Assembly: GCF_017876165.1 (NCBI RefSeq)
Contig: NZ_JAGINQ010000016.1
Span: 62,001 to 126,000, forward strand
Direction: 5' to 3'
Source: Azospirillum soli
GTDB taxonomy: Bacteria; Pseudomonadota; Alphaproteobacteria; Azospirillales; Azospirillaceae
DNA length: 64,000 nt
In this document: one piece after another, positions 16,633 to 28,199 of the stretch
Position numbering within the stretch: position 1 is the first letter of the stretch
How the letters are laid out: each line of letters opens with the position of its first letter
Notes under the pieces: model-generated
Database searches by the model: none
Told to the model about the DNA's origin: nothing
What the model saw: the letters and a program-made list of their open reading frames with translations, nothing else
Translations under genes and position numbers: made by a program

Positions 16633-18858
16633 ATGCGCGGCGCTTCCGCCAGTTCCGGCCAGCCCCTCCAGGCCGATCTTCTGGGGCCAGAGGTGCGCGT
16701 CCGCGTGCTTTTGCCCCTGCCGCTGCGCGAGCCGTACGACTACCGCGTGCCCGCCGGGATGACTCTCAACCCCGGCGACTTCGTGGAGGTTCCGCTCGGC
16801 CCCCGCCGCGTCATCGGCGTGGTCTGGGGCGACGGTGCCGGCGCCGTCGAATCCGCGCGGCTGAAGGCCGTGGTCCGCCGCTTCGACGTGCCGCCCATGC
16901 CGGAGGTGGGGCGCCGCTTCGTCGAATGGGTGGCCGCCTACACCATGACCATGCCGGGGCAGGTGCTGCGCATGGCGGTCAGCGTCCCGGCGGCGCTGGA
17001 ACCGCCCAAGCCGACGCTGGCCTATCTGCGCAAGCACGACGCCGAGCCGCCGCCCGGCTTCAAGATGACCGACCCGCGCAAGCGCGTGCTGGCGCTCCTT
17101 GACGACGGCCCGCCGCGCACCCCCGCCGAACTGGCGGAGGAGGCGGGGTGCGGGGTCGCCGTCGTGCGCGGGCTGGCCGAGGCCGGGCTGCTTGAACCCG
17201 TGCTGCTCCAGCCGACCAAACTCGGCAAGCCGGACTGGACGCGCGAGGGGCCGACCCTGTCCGGCGACCAGGAGGCCGCCGCCGAGGAACTGCGCCAGCG
17301 CGTCGCCTCCGGCGCCTACTCCACCGTGCTGCTGGACGGCGTCACCGGCTCCGGCAAGACGGAGGTCTATTACGAGGCGATCGCCGCCGCCCTGAAGCAG
17401 GGCAAGCAGGCGCTCGTCCTGCTGCCGGAAATCGCGCTGTCGGCGCAGTGGCTCGACCGCTTCGCCCGCCGCTTCGGCGCGCCGCCGGCCGAATGGCATT
17501 CGGAGCTGACCGGCGCCCAGCGCCGCGACACTTGGCGCGCCGTTGCCAACGGGGAGGTTCCGGTGGTGGTCGGTGCCCGCTCCGCCCTGTTCCTGCCCTA
17601 CAAGGATCTCGGCGTCATCGTCATCGACGAGGAACACGACGCCGCCTACAAGCAGGAAGAGGGCGCCATCTACCACGCCCGTGACATGGCCGTGGCGCGC
17701 GCCCATCTCGGCGGCATCCCCATTGTGCTGGTGTCGGCGACCCCGTCGCTGGAGACCAAGGTCAACGCCGACAGCAACCGCTACGCCCGCATCCACCTGC
17801 CGGGCCGCCACGGCGGCGCCGTGCTGCCCGACGTCGAACTGATCGACCTGCGCAAGGACCGCCCGCCGGCCCGCCACTGGCTGGCGCCGACGCTGAAGAA
17901 GGCTCTGGAGGAGACGTTGGCGGAGGGCGAGCAGGCGATGCTCTTCCTGAACCGCCGTGGCTATGCCCCGCTGACCCTCTGCCGGGCCTGCGGCCACCGC
18001 CTGCAATGCCCGAACTGCACGGCGTGGCTGGTCGAGCATCGGCTCGCCCGCAAGCTCCAATGCCACCACTGCGGCCTGTCCCAGCCGCTCGCCCACAGCT
18101 GCCCCGAATGCGGGGAGGAGGGCACGCTGGCCGCCTGCGGTCCCGGCGTGGAGCGCATCTTTGAGGAGGTGGCCGAACTCTTCCCCGACGCCCGCTCCGC
18201 CATCATGGCGTCCGACACGCTGTTCGGCCCGCGCGCCATTCAGGAGATGGTCCGCAAGATCACCGACCACGAGCTGGACATCCTGATCGGCACCCAGGTC
18301 ATGGCGAAGGGCCACCATTTCCCCATGCTGACCCTGGTCGGCGTGGTGGACGCCGACCTCGGCCTTGCCGGCGGCGATCTGCGGGCGGGGGAGCGGACCT
18401 ACCAGCTGCTCCATCAGGTGGCCGGTCGCGCCGGCCGAGGCCAACGGCCCGGCCGCGTCATGCTGCAAACCTACATGCCGGAGCATCCGGTCATGCAGGC
18501 GTTGGCCGCCGGCGACCGCGACGGCTTCTACCAGCTGGAGGCGGAGATGCGGCTGGAGGCCGGCATGCCGCCCTTCGGCCGGCTCGCCGCCCTGATCGTT
18601 TCGGGAGAGGACTCGGTGGCGGTGGAGCGCGTCGCCATGGCGCTCGGTCGGGCGGCGCCGCGCAGCGAAACCGTCCATGTGCTGGGACCGGCGCCAGCAC
18701 CGTTGGCCCTGCTGCGCGGCCGTCATCGGCGCCGCCTGCTGCTGAAGGCGCCCCGTACGACTCAGGTGCAGCCGCTGATCGCGCGCTGGCTGGAAGACGT
18801 GGAGGTTCCGCCCAACGTGCGCGTGCAAGTTGACGTGGATCCCTACAGCTTCTTGTAA
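16633..18858 (+). CDS. priA: Primosomal protein N' (replication restart helicase)
   Basis: A 741-residue superfamily 2 helicase that reloads the replisome at stalled forks. The N-terminal DNA-binding region ([33 protein letters not shown]) precedes Walker [13 protein letters not shown], Walker [13 protein letters not shown] and the helicase motif VSATPSLET. The eight-cysteine zinc module (CRACG, CPNC, CHHCG, CPECG) is complete, followed by [12 protein letters not shown] and [13 protein letters not shown]. Full family length. Its position upstream of the F1 ATPase operon is typical of alphaproteobacteria. Confidence 0.97.
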   Translation: MRGASASSGQPLQADLLGPEVRVRVLLPLPLREPYDYRVPAGMTLNPGDFVEVPLGPRRVIGVVWGDGAGAVESARLKAVVRRFDVPPMPEVGRRFVEWVAAYTMTMPGQVLRMAVSVPAALEPPKPTLAYLRKHDAEPPPGFKMTDPRKRVLALLDDGPPRTPAELAEEAGCGVAVVRGLAEAGLLEPVLLQPTKLGKPDWTREGPTLSGDQEAAAEELRQRVASGAYSTVLLDGVTGSGKTEVYYEAIAAALKQGKQALVLLPEIALSAQWLDRFARRFGAPPAEWHSELTGAQRRDTWRAVANGEVPVVVGARSALFLPYKDLGVIVIDEEHDAAYKQEEGAIYHARDMAVARAHLGGIPIVLVSATPSLETKVNADSNRYARIHLPGRHGGAVLPDVELIDLRKDRPPARHWLAPTLKKALEETLAEGEQAMLFLNRRGYAPLTLCRACGHRLQCPNCTAWLVEHRLARKLQCHHCGLSQPLAHSCPECGEEGTLAACGPGVERIFEEVAELFPDARSAIMASDTLFGPRAIQEMVRKITDHELDILIGTQVMAKGHHFPMLTLVGVVDADLGLAGGDLRAGERTYQLLHQVAGRAGRGQRPGRVMLQTYMPEHPVMQALAAGDRDGFYQLEAEMRLEAGMPPFGRLAALIVSGEDSVAVERVAMALGRAAPRSETVHVLGPAPAPLALLRGRHRRRLLLKAPRTTQVQPLIARWLEDVEVPPNVRVQVDVDPYSFL

Positions 18859-18864
18859 AGGGGG

Positions 18865-18897
18865 CTTGCGACTTATTGTCTCTGCGCTCGTCGCAAG
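18865..18897 (+). terminator. Inverted repeat after priA
   Basis: CTTGCGAC (18865-18872) pairs with GTCGCAAG (18890-18897) across a 17-nt loop, 7 bp after the priA stop. It could end the priA transcript. There is no U-run, so support for an intrinsic terminator is weak. Confidence 0.35.
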
Positions 18898-18978
18898 GCA
18901 CCTGTGACGATTGGTCCGTTGCAGAAACGAACTCTTGGTATTACCAGACTAGGGACAGTCTTTTCCCAGAGCGTTTCC

Positions 18979-19482
18979 ATGCCCAGGCTTAACCGCCGTT
19001 TCCACATCCAGCACCTGCTGACGGTGCTGCCCGTCCTCTTCCTGCTCGCCGTTATCGCGCTGGCGGCGGGCGTGCCCGCGCAGACGCGCGGCAGCGAGGC
19101 GGAGGCGAACGCGCTGCTCGACAAGGCGACGAGCTTTCTGCGTCAACATGGGGTCGCGGCCGCGCCGGACGCCTTCGCGCGCCGCGACGGCACCTTCATC
19201 GACCGTGACCTTTACCCGACCTTGATCGACGACGACGGGGTGATGATCGCGCACGGCTGGACGCCGGGCCTCAACGGCACGGACCTGTCCGAACTGAAGG
19301 ATGTGGACGGCAAGCCCTTCATCCGCGACGCGCTCGACCTCATCGCGGAAAAGGGCGTCGGCGCGGTGAGCTACAAGTGGACCGATCCCCTATCGGGGCA
19401 GATCGCGCCCAAGACCATGCATGTCCGGCGCGTCGTTCTGAACGGTGCGCCCTACATGCTGTCGGTGGGCGTCTACCGATAA
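18979..19482 (+). CDS. Secreted or membrane-anchored single Cache-type sensor domain protein
   Basis: A 167-residue protein. A hydrophobic helix at about residues 14-34 (LLTVLPVLFLLAVIALAAGV) is followed by an extracytoplasmic domain with Cache_2-like features: a helix ANALLDKATSFLRQHG, then DGVMIAHGWTPGLNGTDLSELKDVDGKPFIRDALDLIAEKG and GAVSYKWTDPLSG. In the family these fold as a ligand-binding sensor usually attached to kinases or chemoreceptors. Here no signalling domain follows, so it stands alone as a periplasmic sensor. ATG 18979 was chosen to give a compact signal segment. Its 3' end carries a 17-bp tandem duplication that begins at the stop codon. Confidence 0.75.
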   Translation: MPRLNRRFHIQHLLTVLPVLFLLAVIALAAGVPAQTRGSEAEANALLDKATSFLRQHGVAAAPDAFARRDGTFIDRDLYPTLIDDDGVMIAHGWTPGLNGTDLSELKDVDGKPFIRDALDLIAEKGVGAVSYKWTDPLSGQIAPKTMHVRRVVLNGAPYMLSVGVYR

Positions 19483-19513
19483 GGCGACTTGGCCGTTAAA
19501 GCGACTCGGCGGG
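19480..19513. repeat. 17-bp tandem duplication beginning at a stop codon
   Basis: TAAGGCGACTTGGCCGT (19480-19496) and TAAAGCGACTCGGCGGG (19497-19513) agree at 13 of 17 positions. The first TAA is the stop of the Cache-type gene. The copy's TAA is out of frame. Confidence 0.6.
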
Positions 19514-19537
19514 AATTTTATAGAGATCCGGCGGATT

Positions 19538-19861
19538 TCAGAGGACGGAGAAGGCTCGTTCCTGGCGCGGGCGGGGGCGCCAGATCGATAGGCACTCGGT
19601 GGCGGTGGAACCGGACCCGATGCCGTACCAGCCGGAACGATCGTTGAAGGAGAGGCTGTAGCGACCCTGACCGTCGCGTTCGAAACGGAACACCGGACGG
19701 TCGACGCCGGGCAGCAGGACCAGCAGGCGGTCGTACTCCCGCCCCGTCTCGCGGATCACCCCGGCCCAGTGGCCGAGACGCAGCTTCGGTTCCGCGACCG
19801 TTTCGAATTCGGTGAGGTCGGCGGGCGTGAAGCGGGCGCGGGAGAAGGCGACGACAGTCAT
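19538..19861 (-). CDS. Hypothetical protein, 107 residues
   Basis: A predicted soluble protein of 107 residues with no recognised domain. It contains RLGHWAGVIRETGREYDRLLVLLPG, then VFRFERDGQGRYSLSFNDRSG and a Gly-Ser segment GIGSGSTATECLSIWRPRP. Codon usage is like that of its neighbours, with strong GC3, and the reading frame is well bounded, so it is probably real. It is convergent with the Cache-type gene (55 bp apart) and has the CtrA-type box 88 bp upstream of its start. Function unknown. Confidence 0.6.
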   Translation of the reverse strand: MTVVAFSRARFTPADLTEFETVAEPKLRLGHWAGVIRETGREYDRLLVLLPGVDRPVFRFERDGQGRYSLSFNDRSGWYGIGSGSTATECLSIWRPRPRQERAFSVL

Positions 19862-19948
19862 GGCAGGCCTTTGGTCGTTTCCGTCCGGAGAGCCTTCCAG
19901 GGGTCGGCCACCGGTTGCATTCGATGGCCCGACCGTGCGCGTGAATGG

Positions 19949-19963
19949 TTAAGCGGATGTTAA
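19949..19963. promoter_or_regulatory. CtrA-type box TTAA-N7-TTAA
   Basis: TTAAGCGGATGTTAA is an exact TTAA-N7-TTAA, the binding consensus of the alphaproteobacterial cell-cycle and motility regulator CtrA. It is 88 bp upstream of the 107-residue gene (minus strand) and 311 bp upstream of atpH. The flanking 9-mer GTTAAGCGG is directly repeated with an 11-bp period, one helical turn. Binding is inferred only. Confidence 0.45.
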
Positions 19964-20145
19964 GCGGCCCGGAAGGTCACAGTCTCGTCTCCTCCATGGC
20001 CCTTTCCGGCATGCGATGAAGCGGACGGTCCACGGGGACCGGCAAGGCGGGCGGCAGAAAACACCTGTTTGGCGCGTACATTCGCGGCAGGACATTTCCG
20101 AGCAGGACAGGCGCAAAACGCCGCACGCAAATTGTCCAGACCCCG

Positions 20146-20174
20146 TTGCGCATAGGCTAATCCTGTGATATTGG
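20146..20174 (+). promoter_or_regulatory. Candidate sigma-70 promoter of the atp operon
   Basis: TTGCGC (20146-20151) and TATTGG (20169-20174) are separated by 17 bp, about 100 bp upstream of atpH. Both hexamers deviate from consensus, so support is modest. Confidence 0.3.
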
Positions 20175-20273
20175 ACCGCTCGCTTTCGCGGACCGGGTCG
20201 CCGCGATGTGGGTTTTCCCGCCCTTAAGGCCCTGAAAATTCATCGTCTACCGACACTCAATTCGAGGGATCAG

Positions 20274-20842
20274 GTGGCATCCGAAGGTACAGGCGTTTCC
20301 GAACTCGCTACGCGCTACTCCATCGCGCTGTTCGAGCTTGCGGATGAGAACAAGGCGTTGGATCAGGTCGCGAGCGATCTGGTTGCGCTGAAGCAAATCC
20401 TGGCCGAGAGCGCCGACCTTCGCCGCCTCGTCCAGAGCCCCGTGATCAGTCGCGACGACCAGGGCCGGGCCATTGCCGCGGTTCTGGATCGTGCTGGGGC
20501 CTCCGATCTGACCAAGCGCTTCATCGGGCTGGTGGCCAAGAACCGCCGCCTGTTCGCGCTGGACGGCATGATCGCAGGCTTCCTGGCCGAGCTGGCCCGC
20601 CGCCGAGGCGAGGTCACGGCGCAGGTCACGTCCGCCAAGCCGCTGAGCGACGCTCAGCTCCAGGCGGTCACGGACGCGCTGAAGGCGTCGGTTGGATCGA
20701 AGGTGTTGGTCAACGCCTCCGTCGATCCCGCGCTGATCGGTGGGATGATCGTTAAGTTCGGCTCGCGCATGGTCGACACCTCGGTGCGCACGAAGCTGGA
20801 CAAATTGCAACTAGCCATGAAGGCCTCAGGGGGATCAGTCTG

Positions 20843-20843
<1 letters not shown>
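20274..20843 (+). CDS. atpH: ATP synthase F1 delta subunit
   Basis: A 189-residue stator subunit (OSCP type) joining F1 to the peripheral stalk. [21 protein letters not shown] at the N-terminus and the C-terminal signature [29 protein letters not shown] are diagnostic. The start is GTG 20274, preceded by GAGGGAT; an upstream in-frame ATG at 20208 has no such site. Its TGA stop overlaps the atpA ATG by one base, consistent with coupling. It is the first gene of atpHAGDC; the Fo genes are absent, as usual in alphaproteobacteria where F1 and Fo operons are separate. Confidence 0.95.
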
Positions 20844-22372
<1,529 letters not shown>

Positions 22373-22381
22373 TCGATGGCG

Positions 22382-22402
22382 GGGGCGCGGTGATCGCGCC
22401 CC
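22382..22402 (+). other. Intra-operon hairpin between atpA and atpG
   Basis: GGGGCGCG (22382-22389) pairs with CGCGCCCC (22395-22402) around a 5-nt loop, 9 bp after the atpA stop. It may stabilise the upstream mRNA or tune expression of downstream genes (alpha and beta are needed at 3 copies each, gamma at 1). Confidence 0.4.
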
Positions 22403-22444
22403 TTCCGTCCAACCGAACGACCCCGAGCGGAATGAAGGGCCGGC

Positions 22445-24845
<2,401 letters not shown>

Positions 24846-24876
24846 TAAAGGCAGCGTGAGGCAAACGAACGAGGCT

Positions 24877-24906
24877 CCCCTCTCCCCCGGCTCCGGGGGA
24901 GGGGGT
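24877..24906. repeat. GC-rich palindrome between atpD and atpC
   Basis: CTCCCCCGG (24882-24890) pairs with CCGGGGGAG (24893-24901), and the flanking C-run and G-run extend the stem. It lies inside the operon, so it is either a leaky terminator or processing site, or a member of the GGGGGAGGG dispersed palindrome family. Confidence 0.5.
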
Positions 24907-24932
24907 TCTTATGAAGAGGCACCAGGAAACCC

Positions 24933-25352
24933 ATGGCCGATAAAGTCGAATTCGAGCTGGTCTCTCCGGAGAAGCTGCTGACCTCGCAGCCCGTCGACAT
25001 GGTCGTGGTGCCGGGTTCGGAAGGTGATTTCGGTGTCCTCGCCGGCCACTCCCCGATGATCTCGACCGTCCGTCCGGGCGTGATCGACGTCTACGAGGGC
25101 GACCGCATCGTGGACCGCGTGTTCGTTGCCGGCGGCTTCGCCGAGGTGACCGAGACCCGCTGCACCGTGCTGGCCGAAGAGGCCGTTCCGGTGGCCGAGA
25201 TCGACCGCGCCAAGGTCGAGCAGGCGATCCGCGACCTCGGCGAGGATCTGGAAGACGCCAAGGCCGACGACGAGCGCGCCCGGGTGGAGGCGAAGCTCGC
25301 CATCGCCCGCGCCAAGCTCGATGCGGCCGGCGCGTCCGTGACCGCGCACTGA
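24933..25352 (+). CDS. atpC: ATP synthase F1 epsilon subunit
   Basis: A 139-residue subunit. The N-terminal beta-sandwich is seen in VEFELVSPEKLLTSQPVDMVVVPGSEGDFGVLAGHSPMISTVRPGVIDVYEG. A helical hairpin with an acidic-rich linker follows (DLGEDLEDAKADDERARVEA). The family couples rotation to catalysis and can inhibit ATPase activity. It is the last gene of atpHAGDC and is followed by a hairpin terminator. Confidence 0.96.
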   Translation: MADKVEFELVSPEKLLTSQPVDMVVVPGSEGDFGVLAGHSPMISTVRPGVIDVYEGDRIVDRVFVAGGFAEVTETRCTVLAEEAVPVAEIDRAKVEQAIRDLGEDLEDAKADDERARVEAKLAIARAKLDAAGASVTAH

Positions 25353-25360
25353 CATCGGCG

Positions 25361-25399
25361 ACGGCCCGGCCGCCAAGCGTGGACCGGGCCGTTTCCTTT
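25361..25399 (+). terminator. Terminator of the atpHAGDC operon
   Basis: ACGGCCCGG (25361-25369) pairs with CCGGGCCGT (25384-25392), and TTTCCTTT follows. It begins 8 bp after the atpC stop and is the best intrinsic terminator candidate for the operon. Confidence 0.65.
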
Positions 25400-25551
25400 G
25401 GCGATCCCGTTGCAACGCAGCGGAGCCAGCATACATACTGCCCCCAAGGGGATCCGCGCCTCCCGGTCCGTCCGTCGAGGCGTTTTGTTTTTTCCGTTCA
25501 GCCTTTCAAGAACAAGCCGGCCGAAGCGCCGGCACAGGAGCGGGACAGGAC

Positions 25552-26379
25552 ATGGCGACGATGCATTGGCGCTACGAGGAGCTTCCCTGGGATCAGCTCG
25601 ACCGCTCCAAGGTCGATTCCGATCTGGTGCCTCTGATCAAGGCGGCGGCGCTGGTCGAGTTCAACGCCGACGACTACACCGCCTACCTCTGCAACGTCTT
25701 CCACGACGATCCGGAGTTCCAGGAGGTTGCCAAGGGCTGGGCGGTCGAGGAGGTCCAGCACGGCCGGGCGCTCGGCAAATGGGCCGAACTGGTCGATCCG
25801 ACCTTCAACTTCGACAAGGCGGTGGAGCGCTTCCGCGCCGGCTACCGCGTCCCCATCGACCTGAACGCCTCCGTGCGCGGGTCGCGCACCGGCGAGATGA
25901 TCGCCCGCTGCATGGTCGAGACGGGCACCAGTTCCTACTACGCGGCCATCGGCGACTCGACGGAGGAGCCGGTGCTGAAGCTGATCTGCCGCAACATCGC
26001 GGCGGACGAACTGCGCCACTACAAGACCTTCTACACCTACACGAAGAAGTATCTGGAGCTGGAGCAGCTGACCAAGTTCCAGCGTCTGAAGGTCGCCCTG
26101 TCGCGCATCGGCGAGTCCGAGGACGACGAGCTGGCCTACGCCTACTTCGCCGCCAACGCGGCGGACGGCGAGACCTACGACCACAAGACCTATAATCAGG
26201 CCTACATGCGCCGCGCCTACGGGCGTTACCGGCCCAAGCACGTGGATCGTGCGGTGGCGATGGTCTTCAAGGCCTGCGGGCTGAAGCCGCACACGCGCTT
26301 CTACAGTCTGGCGGCGCGCGGGGCTTGGTGGCTGATCGACAGCCGGGCGAAGAAGCTCGCGAAGGCGGCGGCGGCTTAA
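25552..26379 (+). CDS. Ferritin-like diiron domain protein
   Basis: A 275-residue soluble helical protein carrying a complete set of carboxylate-bridged diiron ligands in two half-sites: Glu36 (AALVEFNADD), Glu67-x-x-His70 (EEVQH), Glu123 (MVETGTSS) and Glu153-x-x-His156 (ADELRH). This is the pattern of ferritin-like oxygenase or desaturase folds (acyl-ACP desaturase or rubrerythrin relatives). No rubredoxin domain is present, and the substrate is unknown. The C-terminal third is Lys/Arg-rich with Tyr clusters (YMRRAYGRYRPKHVDRA). It sits between the atp terminator and rppH, and its stop codon overlaps the convergent rppH stop. Confidence 0.82.
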   Translation: MATMHWRYEELPWDQLDRSKVDSDLVPLIKAAALVEFNADDYTAYLCNVFHDDPEFQEVAKGWAVEEVQHGRALGKWAELVDPTFNFDKAVERFRAGYRVPIDLNASVRGSRTGEMIARCMVETGTSSYYAAIGDSTEEPVLKLICRNIAADELRHYKTFYTYTKKYLELEQLTKFQRLKVALSRIGESEDDELAYAYFAANAADGETYDHKTYNQAYMRRAYGRYRPKHVDRAVAMVFKACGLKPHTRFYSLAARGAWWLIDSRAKKLAKAAAA

Positions 26380-26388
26380 CGCCGCCGC
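26368..26388. terminator. Hairpin with two overlapping convergent stop codons in its loop
   Basis: GCGGCGGC (26368-26375) and GCCGCCGC (26381-26388) form a perfect 8-bp stem around the 5-nt loop TTAAC. TTAA is at once the stop of the ferritin-like gene (26377-26379, plus strand) and the stop of rppH (26378-26376, minus strand). It could terminate both transcripts, though no T-run is present. Confidence 0.55.
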
Positions 26389-26870
26389 AGGTTCTCGATC
26401 ACCGTTTCGAACTCCTTCAGGACGGCCTCATAGACCGGGCGCTTGAAGGGAACGATCAGGTCGGGCAGGTCGTCCGCATCGACCCACTTCCAGGCGTCGA
26501 ACTCCGGATGCTCGGTGGCGAGGTCGATGTCGGCGTCGGTGCCGGTGAAGCGGGCGGCGATCCACACCTGCTCCTGCCCGCGCCAGCGCCCCTTCCACAC
26601 CTTGCCCAGCAGGTGGTCGGGCAGGTCATAGCGCAGCTTCTCGGTCGTCTCGGCCAGGACCTCGGCCTTGCCCGTGCCGATTTCCTCTTCCAACTCGCGC
26701 AGAGCCGCCTCGCGGACGCTCTCGCCCTCGTCGATGCCACCCTGCGGCATCTGCCAGGAATCCTTGCTGTCGCAGCGTTTGGCGACGAAGACCTGCCCGC
26801 GGTCGTTCAGCAGCATCACCCCCACGCAGGGACGGTAGGGGAGGGACTCGCGGTCGATGGTCTTGCCCAT
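26376..26870 (-). CDS. rppH: RNA pyrophosphohydrolase
   Basis: A 164-residue Nudix hydrolase that removes pyrophosphate from the 5' triphosphate of mRNA to start decay. The N-terminal YRPCVGVMLLNDRGQVFVAKR and WQMPQGGIDEGE lead into the Nudix box (residues 44-66; G44, E50, R59, E60-E63 region, GX5EX7REXXEE pattern). YDLPDHLLGKVWKGRWRGQEQ is the RppH/IalA-specific segment. Length matches the family. It lies downstream of the deacetylase gene on the same strand (36 bp). Confidence 0.95.
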   Translation of the reverse strand: MGKTIDRESLPYRPCVGVMLLNDRGQVFVAKRCDSKDSWQMPQGGIDEGESVREAALRELEEEIGTGKAEVLAETTEKLRYDLPDHLLGKVWKGRWRGQEQVWIAARFTGTDADIDLATEHPEFDAWKWVDADDLPDLIVPFKRPVYEAVLKEFETVIENLRRR

Positions 26871-26886
26871 GGTTCCTGTTGCTTCC

Positions 26887-26918
26887 GCCGTTATTGTTTT
26901 TGGCCGTTATTGCTTTTG
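26887..26918. repeat. 16-bp tandem duplication spanning a stop codon
   Basis: GCCGTTATTGTTTTTG (26887-26902) and GCCGTTATTGCTTTTG (26903-26918) differ at one position. On the minus strand the unit CAAAAGCAATAACGGC includes the last codons and TAA stop of the deacetylase gene, and the second copy repeats them with the stop out of frame. Confidence 0.85.
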
Positions 26919-28184
26919 AATGTTGACCACCGCCGACACCGGCGCCAGCACGAAGCCACGGTCGGCGAGGCTGGTGAGCCACAGGTTGATGCGCTCGATG
27001 GTGCTGGGGTAGGGCGACCCTATGCCGACCGCCGCACCATTGGCTTTGGCCAGCGTCTCCAACTCCTTCAGCTGGTCGTCGATGGCGCCGCGCGACAGGT
27101 CGCGGTCGATAACGCGGTCGCCGAAGGCGCGCGGCACGCCGGCCTGAGACGCCAGCGGCCCGCCGGCGCTCTTCGGGTTGGCACGGGCGTCGAGGAACAG
27201 CAGCCCGCGAGCCTTCAGCACGTCGATGACCGGCTTCATGGCGTCGGCGTTGCCGGTGAACTTGCTGCCCGTCGTGCTGGTGATGCCGACATAGCCCACG
27301 GCGCGGCCCAGCGACCATTCCAGCCGCTCCAGGTTCCGGTCGGGCGCCAGCATGGTCAGCAGCGCGTTCGGGCCGGGATCGTCGCGGGGATAGTTCTGTG
27401 GCTCCATGGGCACGGACAGCATGACCTCGTGCCCCTTGGTGCGCGCCCGCTCCACCCAGTTGTCCAGCCGCTCGGCGTAGGGCACGAAGGCCAGCGTCAC
27501 GGTCGGTGGCAGTTTCTGCAGGGCGTTGCCGGTGGTCACGCCGGACAGCCCCATGTCAGCCATCACGATGGCGATGCGCGGGCGCTTGTCGGCGGCCGGG
27601 AATGGTCGGGCGTAGACCTGCCAGGGCTTGCGCCCGTCGTCGGCGATGCGGGGCAGGGGGCCGTTGCGCGAGTCCTCCACCAAGCCCGGTACCGGTGCTG
27701 GGGCCAGCGTGATGGGTCCCTCCGCCACGCCGGGCAAGGGCAGCGGAGCCGGCGCGGTGACCGGCGCTGGAGCGGCGGGTGCGGGGGCGGCCGGAGCGGG
27801 CGTTGGGGGCGGCGGGGGAGGGGCGACCACCGCCGGGGCCGGCGGCGGCGCCACGGCCACCTGGGGCGTGGGAGCGGGAGCGACGGGCTGCGCGCCCTTG
27901 ATCGGCACCTGCACCTTGGGGATGCCCGCCTCCCAAGCGAAGGTGGTGTCCTCCGCGTGCAGGGCGAGCCAGCCGATCAGCCCCGCGAACCCCAGCGCCA
28001 CGGCGGCAGACACGCCGATCAGCGCCTTGGACAGCGGGTGTTTCGTTTCCCTAGGCGGGGGTTCCGTGTTCCGGGGAAAGTCATCGCCGCGCCGGGCGCG
28101 CTTGAAGCGCGACAGCCAGCCGAATCCGGGGCGCAAGCCCCGGACATCGACTTTCAAACGGCCCAGCATGGCGGTGGCGTTCAC
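26907..28184 (-). CDS. Divergent polysaccharide deacetylase (DUF610/YibQ family)
   Basis: A 425-residue inner-membrane-anchored protein. A basic cytoplasmic N-terminus of about 50 residues, one membrane helix at about 53-75 (ALIGVSAAVALGFAGLIGWL), and a Pro-Ala linker at about 92-155 (runs of PAP and PPPPPP) precede the C-terminal domain (about 198-425). That domain is of the NodB-like divergent deacetylase type: RPRIAIVMADMGLSG, LPPTVTLAFVPYAERL, GHEVMLSVPMEPQNYP and GITSTTGSKFTGN. The family acts in the periplasm near cell-wall factors and is usually linked to the envC and S41 protease genes, as here. Catalytic activity is unproven. Confidence 0.85.
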   Translation of the reverse strand: MNATAMLGRLKVDVRGLRPGFGWLSRFKRARRGDDFPRNTEPPPRETKHPLSKALIGVSAAVALGFAGLIGWLALHAEDTTFAWEAGIPKVQVPIKGAQPVAPAPTPQVAVAPPPAPAVVAPPPPPPTPAPAAPAPAAPAPVTAPAPLPLPGVAEGPITLAPAPVPGLVEDSRNGPLPRIADDGRKPWQVYARPFPAADKRPRIAIVMADMGLSGVTTGNALQKLPPTVTLAFVPYAERLDNWVERARTKGHEVMLSVPMEPQNYPRDDPGPNALLTMLAPDRNLERLEWSLGRAVGYVGITSTTGSKFTGNADAMKPVIDVLKARGLLFLDARANPKSAGGPLASQAGVPRAFGDRVIDRDLSRGAIDDQLKELETLAKANGAAVGIGSPYPSTIERINLWLTSLADRGFVLAPVSAVVNIQKQ

Positions 28185-28199
28185 GGAAGGTTGGCTCCC

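Larger units (their letters stand above)
19862..20273. other. 412-bp intergenic control region upstream of atpH
   Basis: No gene is supported here. The stretch holds a CtrA-type box at 19949-19963 and a promoter-like pair at 20146-20174. It also has a GA-rich lead into the atpH ribosome binding site (GAGGGATCAG before GTG 20274). Nothing else stands out. Confidence 0.5.

Noticed and set aside
15109-18828. A 1239-codon minus-strand reading frame running through DUF484, tal and the antisense of priA
   Set aside because: Only the last 227 codons (DUF484) resemble a protein. The rest is the complement of priA and of tal in another frame, an artefact of GC-rich codon bias that removes stops.
27730-27910. 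GC-rich repeat tract in the deacetylase gene as a separate element
   Set aside because: It encodes the Pro-Ala linker typical of this family and stays in frame; no boundaries of a mobile element are visible.
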